This document shows, one piece after another, positions 13,445 to 20,693 of a DNA stretch of 23,210 bases (position 1 is its first letter; each line of letters opens with the position of its first letter). Both the position numbers and the translations under genes were made by a program. The notes under the pieces are model-generated. The model was not told the origin of the DNA, searched no databases, and saw nothing but the letters and a program-made list of their open reading frames with translations. Source of the stretch: Bacillota bacterium (lineage in GTDB: Bacteria > Bacillota > Clostridia > Oscillospirales > Ruminococcaceae); assembly GCA_023395435.1 (NCBI GenBank), contig JAEWZG010000014.1:1-23210 (forward strand), given 5' to 3'.

Positions 13445-14623
13445 ATGAAAAAATTAAAGGACAATATTTATTACATTGGCACATTAAACCCTAATATGAG
13501 AATCTTTGACATTATAATGAAGACTGAATACGGTACCTCATATAATTCATATCTTATTAAAGGCGAAAAAACTGCTATTATTGAAACAGTGCACGACAGA
13601 TTTTCAAAATCATTTTTTGCTGATATTGAAGAGATTACATCTTCTGAAAAAATTGATTATATAATTTTTAATCATACAGAACCCGACCATTCAGGAAGCC
13701 TTGCAAAGCTTATTGAAAAGAATCCTCAGATTAAGGTTTTCGGAACTTCTGCTGCTATCAGAAACCTGACTAAAATCACAAATGTTCCTTTTGAGTCTGT
13801 TACAGTAAAAACAGGTGATACACTTGACCTTGGCAATGGCATGGTGCTTGAATTCGTTACCGCACCAAATCTTCACTGGCCTGATTCAATGTTCACATAC
13901 TTAAGAGAACATAAGACTGTTTTCACCTGCGATTTCCTCGGTTCACATTACTGCGAGCCAGCTATAATTGATGAGGATATTACTTATCCTCATGCCTATT
14001 GGTCTGCTTTTGAGAATTATTATACTGCTATTATGGGACCATTCAAAAGATTTGTTCTTGAGGGTATTAAAAAGCTTGAGGCTCTTGACTTTGATATGAT
14101 TTGTACAAGTCACGGTCCTGTACTAAAGAAAAATATTGCTAAGACAATGCAGTTATATAAGGAATGGTCAACACCAAAGGAACACGAAAAAAATGCTACT
14201 ATCTTTTATGTATCGGCTTATGGTTATACAAAAGCAATGGCTGAAACTATTGAGGCACAGCTTAATGAAATTGGCATCAAAACAAAGTCATATGATATAA
14301 TCTGTCACGATTTTTCAGAATTCCCTGAATTGATTGAAAATTCAGATGCTTTGATTTTCGGTTCACCAACAATAAACAGAGATGCACTTAAGCCTGTATG
14401 GGATGTTCTTTCAATGGTTGATGCAGTTTCAAACAGAGGTAAGCCTGTTATGTTCTTCGGCTCATATGGCTGGAGCGGTGAAGCCTGCAAGCTTCTTGAA
14501 GAAAGAGCAAAAGGTCTTTCGCTCAAGGTATTTGAAAAATCGCCAAGAATTGTATTCAAGCCTTCAGACAGTGAACTTGAAGAATTAAAAATCACCGCAA
14601 AAGAATTTTCAGAAACTTTATAG
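13445..14623 (+). CDS. Flavodiiron protein (FprA family A-type flavoprotein, O2/NO reductase)
   Basis: Reduces oxygen to water, and in some members NO to N2O, with electrons from rubredoxin, protecting anaerobes. From ATG 13445 (AAGGAG just upstream) it has 392 residues; the open frame extends 16 codons further up, through the intercistronic hairpin. The N-terminal metallo-beta-lactamase-like domain has the full diiron set: His77, Glu79, Asp81, His82 (FNHTEPDHSG), His144 (NLHWPD), Asp163 (TCDFLGSHY) and His223 (TSHGPVLK). A flavodoxin domain follows from about residue 252 (IFYVSAYGYTKAMAETI) and binds FMN, with GSPTINRDALKPVWDVL and GSYGWSGEACK. There is no C-terminal rubredoxin or NADH reductase fusion, so this is the simple class A form served by the separate rubredoxin. 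Relative O2 or NO preference cannot be read. Confidence 0.97.
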   Translation: MKKLKDNIYYIGTLNPNMRIFDIIMKTEYGTSYNSYLIKGEKTAIIETVHDRFSKSFFADIEEITSSEKIDYIIFNHTEPDHSGSLAKLIEKNPQIKVFGTSAAIRNLTKITNVPFESVTVKTGDTLDLGNGMVLEFVTAPNLHWPDSMFTYLREHKTVFTCDFLGSHYCEPAIIDEDITYPHAYWSAFENYYTAIMGPFKRFVLEGIKKLEALDFDMICTSHGPVLKKNIAKTMQLYKEWSTPKEHEKNATIFYVSAYGYTKAMAETIEAQLNEIGIKTKSYDIICHDFSEFPELIENSDALIFGSPTINRDALKPVWDVLSMVDAVSNRGKPVMFFGSYGWSGEACKLLEERAKGLSLKVFEKSPRIVFKPSDSELEELKITAKEFSETL

Positions 14624-14627
14624 TATT

Positions 14628-14665
14628 AAAAAAGCATCCTTATTTAGAGGATGCTTTTGTTTTAA
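14628..14665. terminator. Bidirectional terminator after the flavodiiron gene
   Basis: An 11-bp perfect stem AAAAGCATCCT/AGGATGCTTTT (14630-14640 with 14648-14658), 7-base loop, flanked by T-rich DNA on the right and A-rich DNA on the left. It separates two convergent genes. Confidence 0.88.
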
Positions 14666-14671
14666 TAATAT

Positions 14672-15253
14672 TTAATATGTATTTGAGTTAAGCTTTTGAC
14701 TTGCTTCTTTTGCCATCTGCATTATTGGTGCTGGATTTTCAATACCTTCAAAGCAAATATAAGGCATATCAGTTTTATCCTTATACAGAACTAATTTTGC
14801 GGCATCCAGTGCATCCTTAGAATCCTGCTGTGTAGGTTGAAAAATCTTACCCATGTAGATATCACCATATAGACCATTAAAATTATCAATTCTGAATTCT
14901 GAAAAGTCACGTAAATTTCCGTAATAATAATCACAGGCAACAGTATCATAAATAATTGCTCTTTGAGTTGTGAGGTAATATTCTGTCTGTAAAACTCTTT
15001 TGGGTCTGATACAAATTGCGTACCTTATTTTATAAATACATAAAGCTATCATAGCAAAACCTATAAATATAAAAATCAGTAGTGGAAATACTCCATCACC
15101 ATTTTTTAATAACCTAATAACTACCCACAAAACTGCACAACAAAAAGCTATAATTCCCAGATGATACAATACTTCCTTTGTTGGTTTTTGTGGTATTCCT
15201 TTCCCACTCCAGAGAAACTGCTCATCAAATTGCAAAATTGAATTTATGTCCAT
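14672..15253 (-). CDS. Membrane protein with bacterial PH-like domain
   Basis: 193 residues. Two hydrophobic helices (about 32-49 and 56-75) are followed by a soluble part resembling bacterial PH (bPH) domains of the YdbT/YdbS type; the hallmark is EYYLTTQRAIIYD (91-103), which resembles the Y-x-(I/L)-T-x-x-R strand of that family. The N-terminal LQFDEQFLWSGKGIPQKP is the (E/D)xxLWxGxP-like lead-in also common there. Such proteins are small membrane proteins of undefined function. ATG 15253 follows GGGAGG by eight bases. The gene is alone, convergent with the flavodiiron gene and divergent from ppk1. Family assignment rests on pattern only. Confidence 0.75.
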   Translation of the reverse strand: MDINSILQFDEQFLWSGKGIPQKPTKEVLYHLGIIAFCCAVLWVVIRLLKNGDGVFPLLIFIFIGFAMIALCIYKIRYAICIRPKRVLQTEYYLTTQRAIIYDTVACDYYYGNLRDFSEFRIDNFNGLYGDIYMGKIFQPTQQDSKDALDAAKLVLYKDKTDMPYICFEGIENPAPIMQMAKEASQKLNSNTY

Positions 15254-15283
15254 TAATATGCCTCCCTAAACTGTCTTATCTAT

Positions 15284-15312
15284 AATTTACCATTTTATTA
15301 AGTATTTATCAA
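15284..15312 (-). promoter_or_regulatory. Possible promoter of the PH-like membrane protein gene
   Basis: On the minus strand TTGATA (15307-15312), 17 bases, TAAATT (15284-15289), with TG one base before the -10. Confidence 0.45.
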
Positions 15313-15348
15313 GCATTTCACTAAAAATTATAGTAATTTTTTATTTGC

Positions 15349-15377
15349 TTGACATAATAAATACTGCAATTTATAAT
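15349..15377 (+). promoter_or_regulatory. Consensus promoter of ppk1
   Basis: TTGACA (15349-15354), exactly 17 bases, TATAAT (15372-15377). The leader would be about 50 bases, with GGAGG at 15423-15427 before ATG 15435. I see no clear PhoP-type direct repeats upstream. Confidence 0.85.
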
Positions 15378-15434
15378 TTAATTACAAATGTTCTCATTAT
15401 TTTATTATAATAAATACATTACTGGAGGAAAAAT

Positions 15435-17567
15435 ATGACTTTTCAGGTAAATGACAACCGAGAATTATCCTGGCTCAAGTTCAACAAGCGTGTTCTTGAA
15501 GAAGCACAGGATATTAGTGTTCCTGTTTTTGAAAGGCTGACATTTGCATCTATTTTTTCAAGCAATCTTGATGAATTCTTTATGGTCCGTGTGGGTTCAC
15601 TACGCGACCAACTTCTTGTTGACAGTGAAGCAACGGAAAATAAAACAAATATGACTGTAGCTCAGCAACTTGACGCTATTTCACAGAAGGTCAAGGAGCT
15701 TATACCGCTTAAGGATCTGATATTTTCTGATATTATGAATGAACTCAAGAAGGAAGGCATCAGACAGCTTCAGTTTAAGGATATGTCAAAGGCTGAGTCT
15801 GAATTCTTCGAGGTATATTTCGACCGTGAAATACTCCCACTTCTTTCACCACAGGTTATTGACAAAAGACATATGTTCCCGTTTTTAAATAATAAGGAAA
15901 TTTATGTTATTGCAAGAGTTGAAGGAAAATCAAATTCAAAGCTTGGTATTGTTCGTGCAAGCGGAGCTTTTGAAAGAATTGTTTTTCTTCCTGGTGAAAC
16001 ATCAAGATTTATGTTAATTGAAGATCTGATTCTTCATTTTGTCCCAAAGATTTTTCAGAACTACAAAATTCTTGAAAAAGCTCTAATAAGAATTACAAGA
16101 AATGCAGATATTAACGCAGAAGAAGGACTTGTGGATTACGACCTCGACTTCCGTTCTGTAATGACGGAACTTCTCAAAAAACGTAAGAAGCTCTCCCCTG
16201 TTAGACTTGAAACAAGCCGTAACCTTTCCTCAACGACTCTGAAGGATCTTTGTGAAAGACTTGAAATTAATCAAAAGGATGTTTACCTCACAAAATCCCC
16301 GCTTGATATGTCATATGTTTTTGCTCTTGAGGATAAGCTATCGTTCAGAACAGAGCTTTTCTATAAAAAAATTGAACCGCAGAAATCACCATCAGTCAAC
16401 ACAAATGAACCGATGATAAAACAGATTCAGCGAAATGATATTCTACTTTCGTATCCTTATGAAAGTATAAAGCCATTCTTAAAGCTTCTTCAAGAGGCTG
16501 CCGATGACCCACAGGTTTACTCAATAAAGATTACCTTATATCGTGTTGCAAAGAATAGTAAGGTTATCGAAGCACTTATTGATGCTGCTGAAAATGGCAA
16601 GGAAGTACTTGTACTTGTTGAACTGCGGGCGAGATTTGATGAAGAAAATAATATTGATTGGTCAAAACGCCTTGAAAGTGCAGGCTGTCGTGTTATGTAT
16701 GGCCCAGAAAACATAAAGGTACACTCAAAGCTTTTACTTATTACAAGAAAAAATGGCAATAAGGTTGAATACATTACACAGATAGGTACAGGAAATTACA
16801 ATGAAAAGACTTCAAGACTTTATACAGACCTATCACTTATGACTGCAAACAAGGATATTGCGTCTGAAGCTTCTGTTATATTCAATGCGTTATCCCTCGG
16901 AAGTCTTGTTGAGCATTCAAATAATCTGCTTATTGCACCGCTTTGCTTACAGAACAGAATAATAGAAATGCTTGATATAGAAATAAGCTTTGCAAAGGCT
17001 GGTGAGCCGGCTTATTTTGGTGCAAAACTTAATTCACTAAGCGATAAGGTTATTATTGATAAGCTTATCGAAGCTTCACAGGCTGGCGTAAAAATTGAAC
17101 TTATTATTAGAGGCATTTGTTGTCTTATTGCTGGAGTTAATGGCTATACTCAGAATATCTCGATAACAAGTATTGTCGGAAGATTCCTTGAACATTCCCG
17201 TATCTATATTTTCGGACTTGGCGAACGACAGAAGATTTACATTTCATCAGCTGATTTTATGACAAGGAATACTGTAAGACGTGTTGAGGTGGCTGCACCT
17301 ATCCTTGACTCAAGAATAAAACATAGAATACTTGATATATTCGCAACTATTAAAAATGATAATGTCAAGGCGAGAATACAGCTTAGTGACGGAAGCTATG
17401 TTAAAAAAGAGCTGTCAGAACCAACACTTGACTCACAATGTTATTTTTCAAAACAAGCTTATGAGAAGGCTCAATCTATTCAAGCAAATGAAATTAGTGC
17501 CACAAAACCAGTCGGTCTTGTAGCAAAAGTAAAAAATCTATTAAATAAGAAAAGTAAAAAAGTATAA
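15435..17567 (+). CDS. ppk1: Polyphosphate kinase 1
   Basis: Builds polyphosphate from the gamma phosphate of ATP, reversibly. 710 residues, the usual PPK1 length. The N domain opens with NRELSWLKFNKRVLEEA and FASIFSSNLDEFFMVRVGSL, both signature blocks. The catalytic core has YRVAKNSKVIEAL, then His430 in IKVHSKLLLI, corresponding to the autophosphorylated histidine, GTGNYNEKTSRLYTDLSL (451-468), His587 in VGRFLEHSRIYIFG, and RRVEVAAPI. The last 40 or so residues form a basic tail (KVKNLLNKKSKKV) beyond the conserved core. Transcribed alone from a consensus promoter; no ppx is adjacent. No clear hairpin terminator follows, so some read-through into coaX is possible. Confidence 0.98.
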   Translation: MTFQVNDNRELSWLKFNKRVLEEAQDISVPVFERLTFASIFSSNLDEFFMVRVGSLRDQLLVDSEATENKTNMTVAQQLDAISQKVKELIPLKDLIFSDIMNELKKEGIRQLQFKDMSKAESEFFEVYFDREILPLLSPQVIDKRHMFPFLNNKEIYVIARVEGKSNSKLGIVRASGAFERIVFLPGETSRFMLIEDLILHFVPKIFQNYKILEKALIRITRNADINAEEGLVDYDLDFRSVMTELLKKRKKLSPVRLETSRNLSSTTLKDLCERLEINQKDVYLTKSPLDMSYVFALEDKLSFRTELFYKKIEPQKSPSVNTNEPMIKQIQRNDILLSYPYESIKPFLKLLQEAADDPQVYSIKITLYRVAKNSKVIEALIDAAENGKEVLVLVELRARFDEENNIDWSKRLESAGCRVMYGPENIKVHSKLLLITRKNGNKVEYITQIGTGNYNEKTSRLYTDLSLMTANKDIASEASVIFNALSLGSLVEHSNNLLIAPLCLQNRIIEMLDIEISFAKAGEPAYFGAKLNSLSDKVIIDKLIEASQAGVKIELIIRGICCLIAGVNGYTQNISITSIVGRFLEHSRIYIFGLGERQKIYISSADFMTRNTVRRVEVAAPILDSRIKHRILDIFATIKNDNVKARIQLSDGSYVKKELSEPTLDSQCYFSKQAYEKAQSIQANEISATKPVGLVAKVKNLLNKKSKKV

Positions 17568-17590
17568 AATTACAAAAAAATTGCTTTTTG

Positions 17591-17619
17591 TTGCTTATTG
17601 AAGTTTTTAAGGCTATAAT
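17591..17619 (+). promoter_or_regulatory. Probable promoter of coaX
   Basis: TTGCTT (17591-17596), 17 bases, TATAAT (17614-17619). Confidence 0.6.
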
Positions 17620-17667
17620 ATTCATACAGGCGATTTTTTACATAGTTTTTCAAACGGAGGAATTAAT

Positions 17668-18438
17668 GTGGTTATAACTGTTGACGTTGGTAATACAAAT
17701 ATTGTACTCGGTGGTTACAAGGATGACAAACTTGTATTTACATCAAGAATCTCAACTGAAGCCTCAAAAATGGAGGATCAGTATGCTATTGTATTCGCTG
17801 ATATCATTAAGCTTTATGGATATTCTCCGGAAGATTTCAATGGAGCAATTATTTCTACTGTTGTTCCACCACTTATTAATGTTCTTAAAGCTGCAATCAA
17901 AAAGCTTTTCAAGTGCAAGGTTATTGTTGTTGGCCCTGGAGTAAAAACAGGACTCAACATTCGTATTGATAACCCTGCCCTTCTTGGAAGCGACATTGTT
18001 TGCGGTGCTGTAGGAGCAATGCTCAAGTACAAACCACCTTTTATTATTTTTGATCTTGGCACAGCAACAACAATTACTGCTGTTGACAAGACAGGAGCAC
18101 TTCTTGGTGGCTCAATCATCCCTGGTGTTAAGGTTTCACTTAATGCATTATCAGGAGCGACTGCACAACTCCCGTACATTAACACTGAGCTTGAAAACGA
18201 TGTTTTGATCGGTGGAAACACCATTGACGCAATGAAATCGGGGATAATACTCGGCACTGCTTCAATGATGGACGGTATGATTGACAGGTACAAGGAAGTT
18301 CTCGGTGAAGAATCTGTTGTTCTCGCAACAGGCGGGCTTGCCCCAAGTATTGCTAAGCATTGCAGACGTGAACTTATCATAGCACCTGACCTTTTAAGTG
18401 ATGGATTATACGCACTCTATAAGAAAAACGCTGAATAA
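17668..18438 (+). CDS. coaX: Type III pantothenate kinase
   Basis: Phosphorylates pantothenate, the first step of CoA synthesis. CoaX enzymes are K+-dependent, not feedback-inhibited by CoA, and belong to the ASKHA fold. 256 residues is standard. ITVDVGNTNIVLG (3-15) is the phosphate loop with Asp6, GSDIVCGAVGA (107-117) carries the catalytic Asp109 in the GxD motif, FDLGTATTITAVD (128-140) is the second phosphate loop, and GGSIIPGV follows. The start is GTG 17668, seven bases after CGGAGG; an overlapping ATG at 17666 is out of frame and closes after three codons. The next gene is an ECF-transporter S component 58 bases on, suggesting uptake of the vitamin this enzyme uses. Confidence 0.97.
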   Translation: MVITVDVGNTNIVLGGYKDDKLVFTSRISTEASKMEDQYAIVFADIIKLYGYSPEDFNGAIISTVVPPLINVLKAAIKKLFKCKVIVVGPGVKTGLNIRIDNPALLGSDIVCGAVGAMLKYKPPFIIFDLGTATTITAVDKTGALLGGSIIPGVKVSLNALSGATAQLPYINTELENDVLIGGNTIDAMKSGIILGTASMMDGMIDRYKEVLGEESVVLATGGLAPSIAKHCRRELIIAPDLLSDGLYALYKKNAE

Positions 18439-18455
18439 CTGCCTGAATTTAATGC

Positions 18456-18479
18456 ATTGTATCGGTTTATCCGAACAAT
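18456..18479 (+). other. Small hairpin between coaX and the ECF S-component gene
   Basis: ATTGT and TCGG pair with CCGA and ACAAT around a TTTAT loop, with one bulged A (9 bp in total). It ends a few bases before the AAGGAGG of the next gene. No T run follows, so it is not a terminator. It is modest and may be chance. Confidence 0.3.
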
Positions 18480-18496
18480 AGCAAGGAGGAAATTTT

Positions 18497-19096
18497 ATGG
18501 CGAACACAAAAAGCAAAAAGCAAATTTTACAAATGACACAGGCGGCGATGATTATCGCAATTATAATTTTATTTCAGGTCACTGGAATTGGATTTATTAT
18601 GATGCCACCTATTGCATTTACTATTTTGCACATTCCTGTAATAATAGGTGCAGTAATTATGGGACCATACTGGGGTGCATTATTTGGCGGAGCAATGGGA
18701 TTATGTTCACTTATTGATGCAACAATGAGAGGTTCATCTCTTGGTGACCTTGCATTTTCACCATTTTATAGCGGACACCCAATAAGTTCTATCATAATGG
18801 CGGTAGTTGTACGAATCCTTATTGGTTTAGTGGCTGGTTTAGTATTCAAAGCTTTGATCAAACACAATGTTAATGATGTTATTTCGGCAGTTGTTGCTGC
18901 ATTTCTTGCAACACTTACTAATACCGCAGGAGTTATGGGTTGCTTATGGCTTTTATTCCCTAAATTTAATTTAACTTTTAAATCAGTACTTGAAACTATC
19001 TTTGCTGTTAATTTTTTAATAGAGGCTGGTTCGGCAATTCTATTTGCTCTTGCCTTCGCAAAAGTATTACCAGCAATTATAAAAAAACGCAATTAA
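18497..19096 (+). CDS. ECF transporter S component, probably for pantothenate (PanT-like)
   Basis: A 199-residue integral membrane protein with about six hydrophobic helices and a short basic N-terminus (KSKKQILQMTQAAMIIAI), the typical opening of energy-coupling-factor substrate-binding subunits. The MMPPIAFTILHIPVIIGAVIMGPYWGALFGGAMGL stretch (about residues 34-68) matches the ECF S pattern of the pantothenate/folate-type group. S components capture a vitamin and work with a shared EcfA-EcfA'-EcfT module, which is not in this window. Placement 58 bases after coaX suggests pantothenate as ligand; that is inference from context. ATG 18497 follows AAGGAGG. A strong terminator follows, closing the coaX unit. 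Confidence 0.88.
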   Translation: MANTKSKKQILQMTQAAMIIAIIILFQVTGIGFIMMPPIAFTILHIPVIIGAVIMGPYWGALFGGAMGLCSLIDATMRGSSLGDLAFSPFYSGHPISSIIMAVVVRILIGLVAGLVFKALIKHNVNDVISAVVAAFLATLTNTAGVMGCLWLLFPKFNLTFKSVLETIFAVNFLIEAGSAILFALAFAKVLPAIIKKRN

Positions 19097-19102
19097 TATA
19101 TT

Positions 19103-19130
19103 GCCCTCACAAAAGTGAGGGCTTTTTTAA
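19103..19130 (+). terminator. Terminator of the coaX-ECF unit
   Basis: An 8-bp GC-rich stem GCCCTCAC/GTGAGGGC (19103-19110 with 19115-19122), AAAA loop, then six T residues. Confidence 0.95.
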
Positions 19131-19142
19131 TGCTTTTAAAAT

Positions 19143-19170
19143 ATAAAAAGGCGGGATAGTTCCCGCCTTT
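19143..19170 (-). terminator. Terminator of the polA-rimI-tsaD group
   Basis: A 10-bp stem AAAGGCGGGA/TCCCGCCTTT (19147-19156 with 19161-19170), 4-base loop, with further T residues on the minus strand. It lies 2 bases after the tsaD stop. Confidence 0.93.
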
Positions 19171-19172
19171 AT

Positions 19173-20183
19173 TTATATATTTTCTAATGATAATGTTGCA
19201 ACTGCATTTAAATCAGAGCCAGCACGCTTTCCAGCAAGATAATCATAATAGCCCTGACAACCAATCATTGCGGCATTATCTCCACATAATGAAAGTGGAG
19301 GGATGTATAGAGTCGCACCAGATTCCCTGCACGCCTTTTCCATAGCATCACGTATACCACTGTTTGCACTTACGCCACCTGCTACTGCAATTTTTTTGTA
19401 ACCAAACTTCCCCGCAGCATTCATTGTCTTGCTAACAAGAATCTCACATACAGTTTTCTGAAAGGCTGCTGCTAAATCATTTTTACTAATTTCAATGCCT
19501 TTCTGCTCGGAATTATGGACTAAATTAATTACAGCAGTTTTCAAGCCGGAAAAACTGAAATCATATTCACAGCCTGTTACCTTAGGGTGCGGAAGCTGGT
19601 AGGTTTCAGAATTGCCTAGTTTTGCTGATTTGTCAATATGGACTCCGCCTGGGTATGGGAAGCCGAGAACCCTTGCTACTTTATCAAAGCATTCACCAGC
19701 GGCATCATCATGTGTTCTCCCGATAACCTTAAATTCAATATGGGTTTTAACTTCAACAATATGGCTGTGTCCACCACTTACAACCAAGCATAAGTATGGT
19801 GGCTTTAAATCAGGATGAGCGATATAGTTTGCGGCAATATGCCCAGCTATATGATGAACTGGAATAAGTGGCTTGTTACTTGCAAGGGCAAGTCCTTTTG
19901 CAAAATTCACACCGACAAGCAATGCACCAATAAGACCAGGAGCATATGTTACTGCTATTGCTTCAATATCATCTAGTGTGCATTCAGCCTCATCAAGTGA
20001 GCGTGTTACAACGTCAAGTATATTCTCACAATGCCGTCTTGAAGCTATTTCAGGAACCACACCGCCATATATCTTATGTTCCTCAATCTGTGATGAAATT
20101 ATAGAGGATAAAACCTTTGTACCGTCTTCGACGATTGCTGCGGCAGTTTCATCGCAGGAGCTTTCTATCGCTAAAATTTTCAA
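19173..20183 (-). CDS. tsaD: tRNA N6-adenosine threonylcarbamoyltransferase TsaD
   Basis: Transfers the threonylcarbamoyl group to A37 of ANN-decoding tRNAs (t6A), working with TsaB and TsaE. 336 residues, standard. ILAIESSCDETAAAIV (3-18) is the ASKHA phosphate motif, VTYAPGLIGALLVG (78-91) is characteristic, His111 and His115 in VHHIAGHIAANY bind the metal, and VAGGVSANSGIR and CGDNAAMIG complete the site. The start is TTG 20183, seven bases after AGAGGT. It follows rimI by 60 bases on the same strand. tsaD commonly sits near rimI, tsaB and tsaE in Bacillota; tsaB and tsaE are not visible here. It was formerly annotated as an O-sialoglycoprotein endopeptidase (Gcp). Confidence 0.98.
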   Translation of the reverse strand: MKILAIESSCDETAAAIVEDGTKVLSSIISSQIEEHKIYGGVVPEIASRRHCENILDVVTRSLDEAECTLDDIEAIAVTYAPGLIGALLVGVNFAKGLALASNKPLIPVHHIAGHIAANYIAHPDLKPPYLCLVVSGGHSHIVEVKTHIEFKVIGRTHDDAAGECFDKVARVLGFPYPGGVHIDKSAKLGNSETYQLPHPKVTGCEYDFSFSGLKTAVINLVHNSEQKGIEISKNDLAAAFQKTVCEILVSKTMNAAGKFGYKKIAVAGGVSANSGIRDAMEKACRESGATLYIPPLSLCGDNAAMIGCQGYYDYLAGKRAGSDLNAVATLSLENI

Positions 20184-20243
20184 GTCATCAACCTCTTTTG
20201 TTAATTTTATAATTAATATTACAATTTGTATAATAATTCGACA

Positions 20244-20693
20244 TTATAAATATTTCGTCATCAGTACAGCATTTTCTGTCGGTTTTTCATAAAAGTCTTT
20301 TCTCTTTCCGACAGTTTTAAAACCACATTTTGTGTATAAATTCTGTGCAGGAATGTTGGATTCCCTCACTTCGAGTGTAATAAAAGATGCAATATTTTTC
20401 AGGTAATCGCAAAGGTCATTTATAAGAGTTTCGCCTATTCCCTTTTTGCGAAAGCGTGAAGTAACCGCAACATTATTGATATAAAACTCATCAAGAACAA
20501 TCCTACCGTTGACAAAGCCCGCTATTTCATGATTAATATGAGCAACAAAGCATATTGCGGTATCAAGATGAAGCTCCTCTTCAAAAGCCTGCTCAGACCA
20601 GGGCATTGAAAAGCATTCAGCCTCAATCTTTGCGACAGCTTCTATATCATCAATGGTAAGATGCCTTATTTCAAGCTTATCCTTTTGCAACAT
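20244..20693 (-). CDS. rimI: Ribosomal protein S18 alanine N-acetyltransferase RimI (GNAT)
   Basis: GNAT-fold acetyltransferase; RimI acetylates the N-terminal alanine of ribosomal protein S18. From ATG 20693 it has 149 residues, typical of RimI. The acetyl-CoA loop is SRFRKKGIGETLINDL (RxxGIG pattern), preceded by IVLDEFYINNVAVT and followed by ITLEVRESNIPAQNLYTKCGFKTVGKRKDFY, which is close to the RimI consensus. I prefer ATG 20693 because GGGAG lies nine bases upstream; the ATG six codons earlier at 20711 lacks a binding site. It overlaps the end of polA by 17 bases, so translation is probably coupled. Substrate is inferred from family and from the neighbouring tsaD. Confidence 0.93.
   Translation of the reverse strand: MLQKDKLEIRHLTIDDIEAVAKIEAECFSMPWSEQAFEEELHLDTAICFVAHINHEIAGFVNGRIVLDEFYINNVAVTSRFRKKGIGETLINDLCDYLKNIASFITLEVRESNIPAQNLYTKCGFKTVGKRKDFYEKPTENAVLMTKYL

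Noticed and set aside
17666..17677. Tiny upstream ORF ATG TGG TTA TAA overlapping the coaX start
   Set aside because: Only three codons and forced by the coaX GTG region; no evidence that it is translated or regulatory.
17814..18380. 188-codon open frame antisense to coaX
   Set aside because: Lies wholly inside a certain gene, composition is that of reversed coaX codons, and there is no promoter or binding site.
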